DNA of 64,000 bases, from positions 1-64,000 of the forward strand of contig JAKBNS010000138.1 of the NCBI GenBank assembly GCA_021830925.1, given 5' to 3'. The notes beneath the pieces are model-generated. The model was not told the origin of the DNA. It saw only the letters and a program-made list of their open reading frames with translations, and did not search any database. The DNA is from Pseudomonadota bacterium. Its GTDB lineage: Bacteria > Pseudomonadota > Gammaproteobacteria > Burkholderiales > Burkholderiaceae_C. A program made the position numbers and the translations under genes. This document shows, in pieces, positions 61,137 through 64,000 of this stretch (position 1 is the stretch's first letter; the number at the start of each line of letters is the position of its first letter).

Positions 61137-62405
61137 TCAGGCTTCGCGCAGGTACAGAGCGGGGTCCGCGATGCCCCAGCGGGCCGCGCGCTCCGGCCCG
61201 GCGATGCGCTGGTCGCGAGCGTCGCCTCCGAGGTCGAGCAGCCGCGGCTGCACGAAATCCTGCTTGTGCGTGCAGTACACGGCACGCACCTTCGGGCGCA
61301 GCAGGTCGCCGTGGTTCTGGTCGACCACCACGCCGAGCAGGCCCGAGTCCAGACGCACGAAACTGCCCACCGGGTAGATGCCGATGACCTTGACGAAGTG
61401 GTGAAAGATTTCCCGGTCGATATGCGCGGGCGCCCAGCGCGCCATGCGCTGCAGGGATTCGGCCGGATCCCAGCCCGCCTTGTACGGGCGGTTGGAGGTG
61501 GTCGCGTCGTAGATGTCGCAGATGGTCGCCATGCGACAGACGAGGCTGATCTGATCGCCGGCGAGTCCGTCGGGGTAGCCGGTGCCGTCGATGCGTTCGT
61601 GGTGATGCAGGCAGACGTCGACGGCCGTGGCATGCACGTCGCTCGCGCGCTGCAGCAGCTCGTGGCCGCGCCGTGGGTGGGTCTTGATCACCTCGAACTC
61701 GGCCTCGCTCAGTGTGTCGGGCTTGTTCAGGATCTCGTGGGGAATCGACGCCTTGCCGATGTCGTGCAGCATGCCCGCCAGCCCGGCGATGCGGGTCTGC
61801 TCGCGGTCCAGGCCGAGCTGTCGGGCGAGCGCGATCATCAGCGCGCCCACCGCGGCCGAATGCAGGTAGGTGTAGTCGTCCGCGCGCTTGATGCGCACCA
61901 CGCTGAGCAGGGCCCAGGGGTTGTCGCGCAGCGACTCGGACATCTCCTCCACGAATTCGTGCGCGCGTGCGGTGTCCACCGAGCGCCCGAGCCGAGCCTG
62001 GGCGAACATGTTCTCGAGCATGGGCTTGGAGCGCAGGAACACCCGGCGCGCGCGCGACAGTTCCTCGCGCAACGCGCGCCGCGGCGGCTCGATGGCCCCG
62101 GCGGGTTCGGTGCTGGGCTCGGCAATCGCTTGCGGAGTCTGCGTGGCGTCGACGGAAATGTCGTCGATCAGCTGAACGCCCCCGACTTGCGCGGCTTCGG
62201 GCCGCGGGGCGTCGGGATCGAGGTCGCCGCCGCGCTCGGTGTCGATCCACAGGGCGCTGATCCCCGGGGCGGCCAGCGCGCGCAGCTGCTGGTCATCGCG
62301 CACCAGGAACGCGCCGCGCCAGAAGCCGTGTTGCATCCAGGATCCTTCGATCTTGGCGACATACATGCCGTGCCTGACTTGATCTGGCCGGATTTTCTTC
62401 AGCAT
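61137..62405 (-). CDS. DUF3391 plus HD-GYP domain phosphodiesterase-like protein
   Basis: MLKKIRPDQVRHGMYVAKIEG; LLHDIGKASIPHEILNKP...HPRRGHELL...HHHERIDGTGYPDGLAG. Confidence 0.93.
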   Translation of the reverse strand: MLKKIRPDQVRHGMYVAKIEGSWMQHGFWRGAFLVRDDQQLRALAAPGISALWIDTERGGDLDPDAPRPEAAQVGGVQLIDDISVDATQTPQAIAEPSTEPAGAIEPPRRALREELSRARRVFLRSKPMLENMFAQARLGRSVDTARAHEFVEEMSESLRDNPWALLSVVRIKRADDYTYLHSAAVGALMIALARQLGLDREQTRIAGLAGMLHDIGKASIPHEILNKPDTLSEAEFEVIKTHPRRGHELLQRASDVHATAVDVCLHHHERIDGTGYPDGLAGDQISLVCRMATICDIYDATTSNRPYKAGWDPAESLQRMARWAPAHIDREIFHHFVKVIGIYPVGSFVRLDSGLLGVVVDQNHGDLLRPKVRAVYCTHKQDFVQPRLLDLGGDARDQRIAGPERAARWGIADPALYLREA

Positions 62406-62587
62406 AAAGGGGGTCGGTAGTGCGAAGCCCGCATGGTATGCACAAATCGCGATGCGAGGATGCGTGAATGTACCGTGGCGAACGCCTCGCCCAACGCGCC
62501 GGTGCGCGGCGGCGGGTTCCTGCGTATAGTCGGCCTCGCGTCCGTCGCGAGCGGCGGTCGCCACGATACCAACCAAGGGGAGACGAC

Positions 62588-63385
62588 ATGAACCAGACCT
62601 GGAACTGGCTGCGCCGCGCGGCCCTGTACGCGGCCGCCGCGACGACCATGGCGTGGGCTCCGGCCCATGCCGAGCAAGCCAGCTCGACGCTGGACCGGGT
62701 GATGCAGTCGGGCGTGCTGCGGGTCTGCACGACGGGCGACTACCGGCCCTTCACCTACCTGCAGCCCGACGGCAGCTACGTGGGCATCGACATCGACCAG
62801 GCCCACAGTCTGGCCGAGGCGCTCGGCGTGAAGGTGCAGTTCGTCAAGACCACCTGGCCGACGCTGATGAAGGATTTCGACGCAGGCAAATGCGACATCG
62901 CGATGGGGGGCATCTCGGTGACCCTGGCGCGCATGAAGACCGCCGCCTTCAGCATCCATTACCTGGTCGATGGCAAGACGCCCATCGTGCGCTGCGGCGA
63001 CGTCGACAAGTACCAGACCCTGGCCGAGATCGACCAGCCCTCCGTGCGGGTGATCACCAACCCCGGGGGCACCAACTTCAAGTTCGTGCAGGCCCACATT
63101 CACCACGCGAAGGTGATCGTGTATCCCGACAACAACACGATCTTCCAGCAACTGGTCGACGGCAAGGCCGACGTCATGATCACCGACGGCACCGAGACGC
63201 TGCTGCAGCACAAGCTGCATCCCCAGCTCTGCGCCGTGCATCCGCGGCATCCGTTCACCTACGGCGAGAAGGGCTACCTGATCCCGCGCGACGACCTGCC
63301 GTTCCAGAACTTCGTCGACCAGTGGCTGCACCTGGAAATCGCCTCGGGCACCTTCCAGAAGGTGTTCGACAAGGGCCTGCAGTAA
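62588..63385 (+). CDS. pheC: Periplasmic SBP-fold protein; probable cyclohexadienyl dehydratase PheC-like
   Basis: Signal peptide; LDRVMQSGVLRVCTTGDYRPFTYLQPDG, DIAMGGISVTLARMKTAAFSIHYLVDGKTPI, NPGGTNFKFV, PQLCAVHPRHPFTYGEKGYLIPRDD match PheC as recalled. Confidence 0.72.
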   Translation: MNQTWNWLRRAALYAAAATTMAWAPAHAEQASSTLDRVMQSGVLRVCTTGDYRPFTYLQPDGSYVGIDIDQAHSLAEALGVKVQFVKTTWPTLMKDFDAGKCDIAMGGISVTLARMKTAAFSIHYLVDGKTPIVRCGDVDKYQTLAEIDQPSVRVITNPGGTNFKFVQAHIHHAKVIVYPDNNTIFQQLVDGKADVMITDGTETLLQHKLHPQLCAVHPRHPFTYGEKGYLIPRDDLPFQNFVDQWLHLEIASGTFQKVFDKGLQ

Positions 63386-63421
63386 GCGCGGCGGGACCGC
63401 GGCGGCCCCGCCGCCGCGTGT

Positions 63422-64000
63422 TCAGCGCACCAGAACGCGCGGGTGCCAGTTGTCGCCGCGACCGGCATCGTCGAGTTCGACCGTGCACGCGCCGCTGCGG
63501 CGCGTCAGCGACTGCGCGTCGGATCCCACGAAGGGGTTGTCGTAGTGCACGGCGAACTGGCAACTCACGCCGCGCAGGTCCGGGGTCATGACCAGGCAGT
63601 TCAGATCGCCCTCGGCGCCGGTTGCGGCGCCGTTGCTCTCCAGGTGGGCGGTGACCTCCGACGTGAAGTGTCCGCCGCTCGCGGGGAAGTCGCCGTGGTC
63701 GATGCGCCCCCAGTCGCAGGTCATGCGGCGCTGCTGCGGCGATGCCGCCCCGTAGCTCGACTCGGCCAGGCTGACCGTGACGTCGATCGAGCGCGCGGCG
63801 GCGCTGCCTGGCGCGGCGCCGGCGCTGGCGGCGGCCGGGCCCGCCGGGGCCGATCCCGGGGGTGCCGCGCTCCGGAGCTCGCCCGCATAGCGCCACAGCG
63901 CGGCGTCGCAGTCCAGCGGCGCGCTGGCGCCCTGGGGGTCGTTCCAGATCACCCCGCCCCGGCTCGCGTCGAACAGCGGCGGTGGGTTGCCCGAGGCGAC
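63422..64000 (-). CDS. Hypothetical protein, 5' end beyond the window
   Basis: Frame remains open from 63952 to the window edge (VASGNPPPLFDASRGGVIWND...). Confidence 0.55.
   Translation of the reverse strand, partial: VASGNPPPLFDASRGGVIWNDPQGASAPLDCDAALWRYAGELRSAAPPGSAPAGPAAASAGAAPGSAAARSIDVTVSLAESSYGAASPQQRRMTCDWGRIDHGDFPASGGHFTSEVTAHLESNGAATGAEGDLNCLVMTPDLRGVSCQFAVHYDNPFVGSDAQSLTRRSGACTVELDDAGRGDNWHPRVLVR

Overview
High-GC bacterial chromosome segment. Gene content and order look like Burkholderiales (beta-proteobacteria); this is inferred from family recognition, not from a search. Most of the window is conserved housekeeping: secA-argJ-ATPase-mutT-yacG-zapD-coaE-pilD-pilC-pilB; a cytochrome/APC permease block; uppP; an AlgZR-like LytS/LytTR pair; argH; dcd; an H1-like protein; nrdB/nrdA; ampD; pilR/pilS; ccsA-like; ffh; a lytic transglycosylase; proS; rppH; a CNP1-like gene; proB-obgE-rpmA-rplU; ispB; tRNA-Pro(CGG). 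The accessory part (about 40.2-63 kb) holds a probable integration scar downstream of tRNA-Pro, a signal-peptide-less ModA-like binding protein, and a DabA/DabB inorganic-carbon transporter locus divergent from an NhaR-like LysR regulator and a CPA2 antiporter. It continues with glutathione-dependent formaldehyde detoxification genes (frmA/fghA), a GarR-like reductase, a POT transporter, a five-gene overlapping RND efflux plus two-component operon, an HD-GYP protein and a PheC-like periplasmic dehydratase. I found no CRISPR array, intact prophage, complete IS element or rRNA. The most interesting items are the dab/NhaR/antiporter locus, the tRNA-Pro scar, a ~101-bp nested palindrome upstream of secA, and a terminator that abuts the start codon of the DUF167 gene. 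Start codons were adjusted by eye and are approximate.
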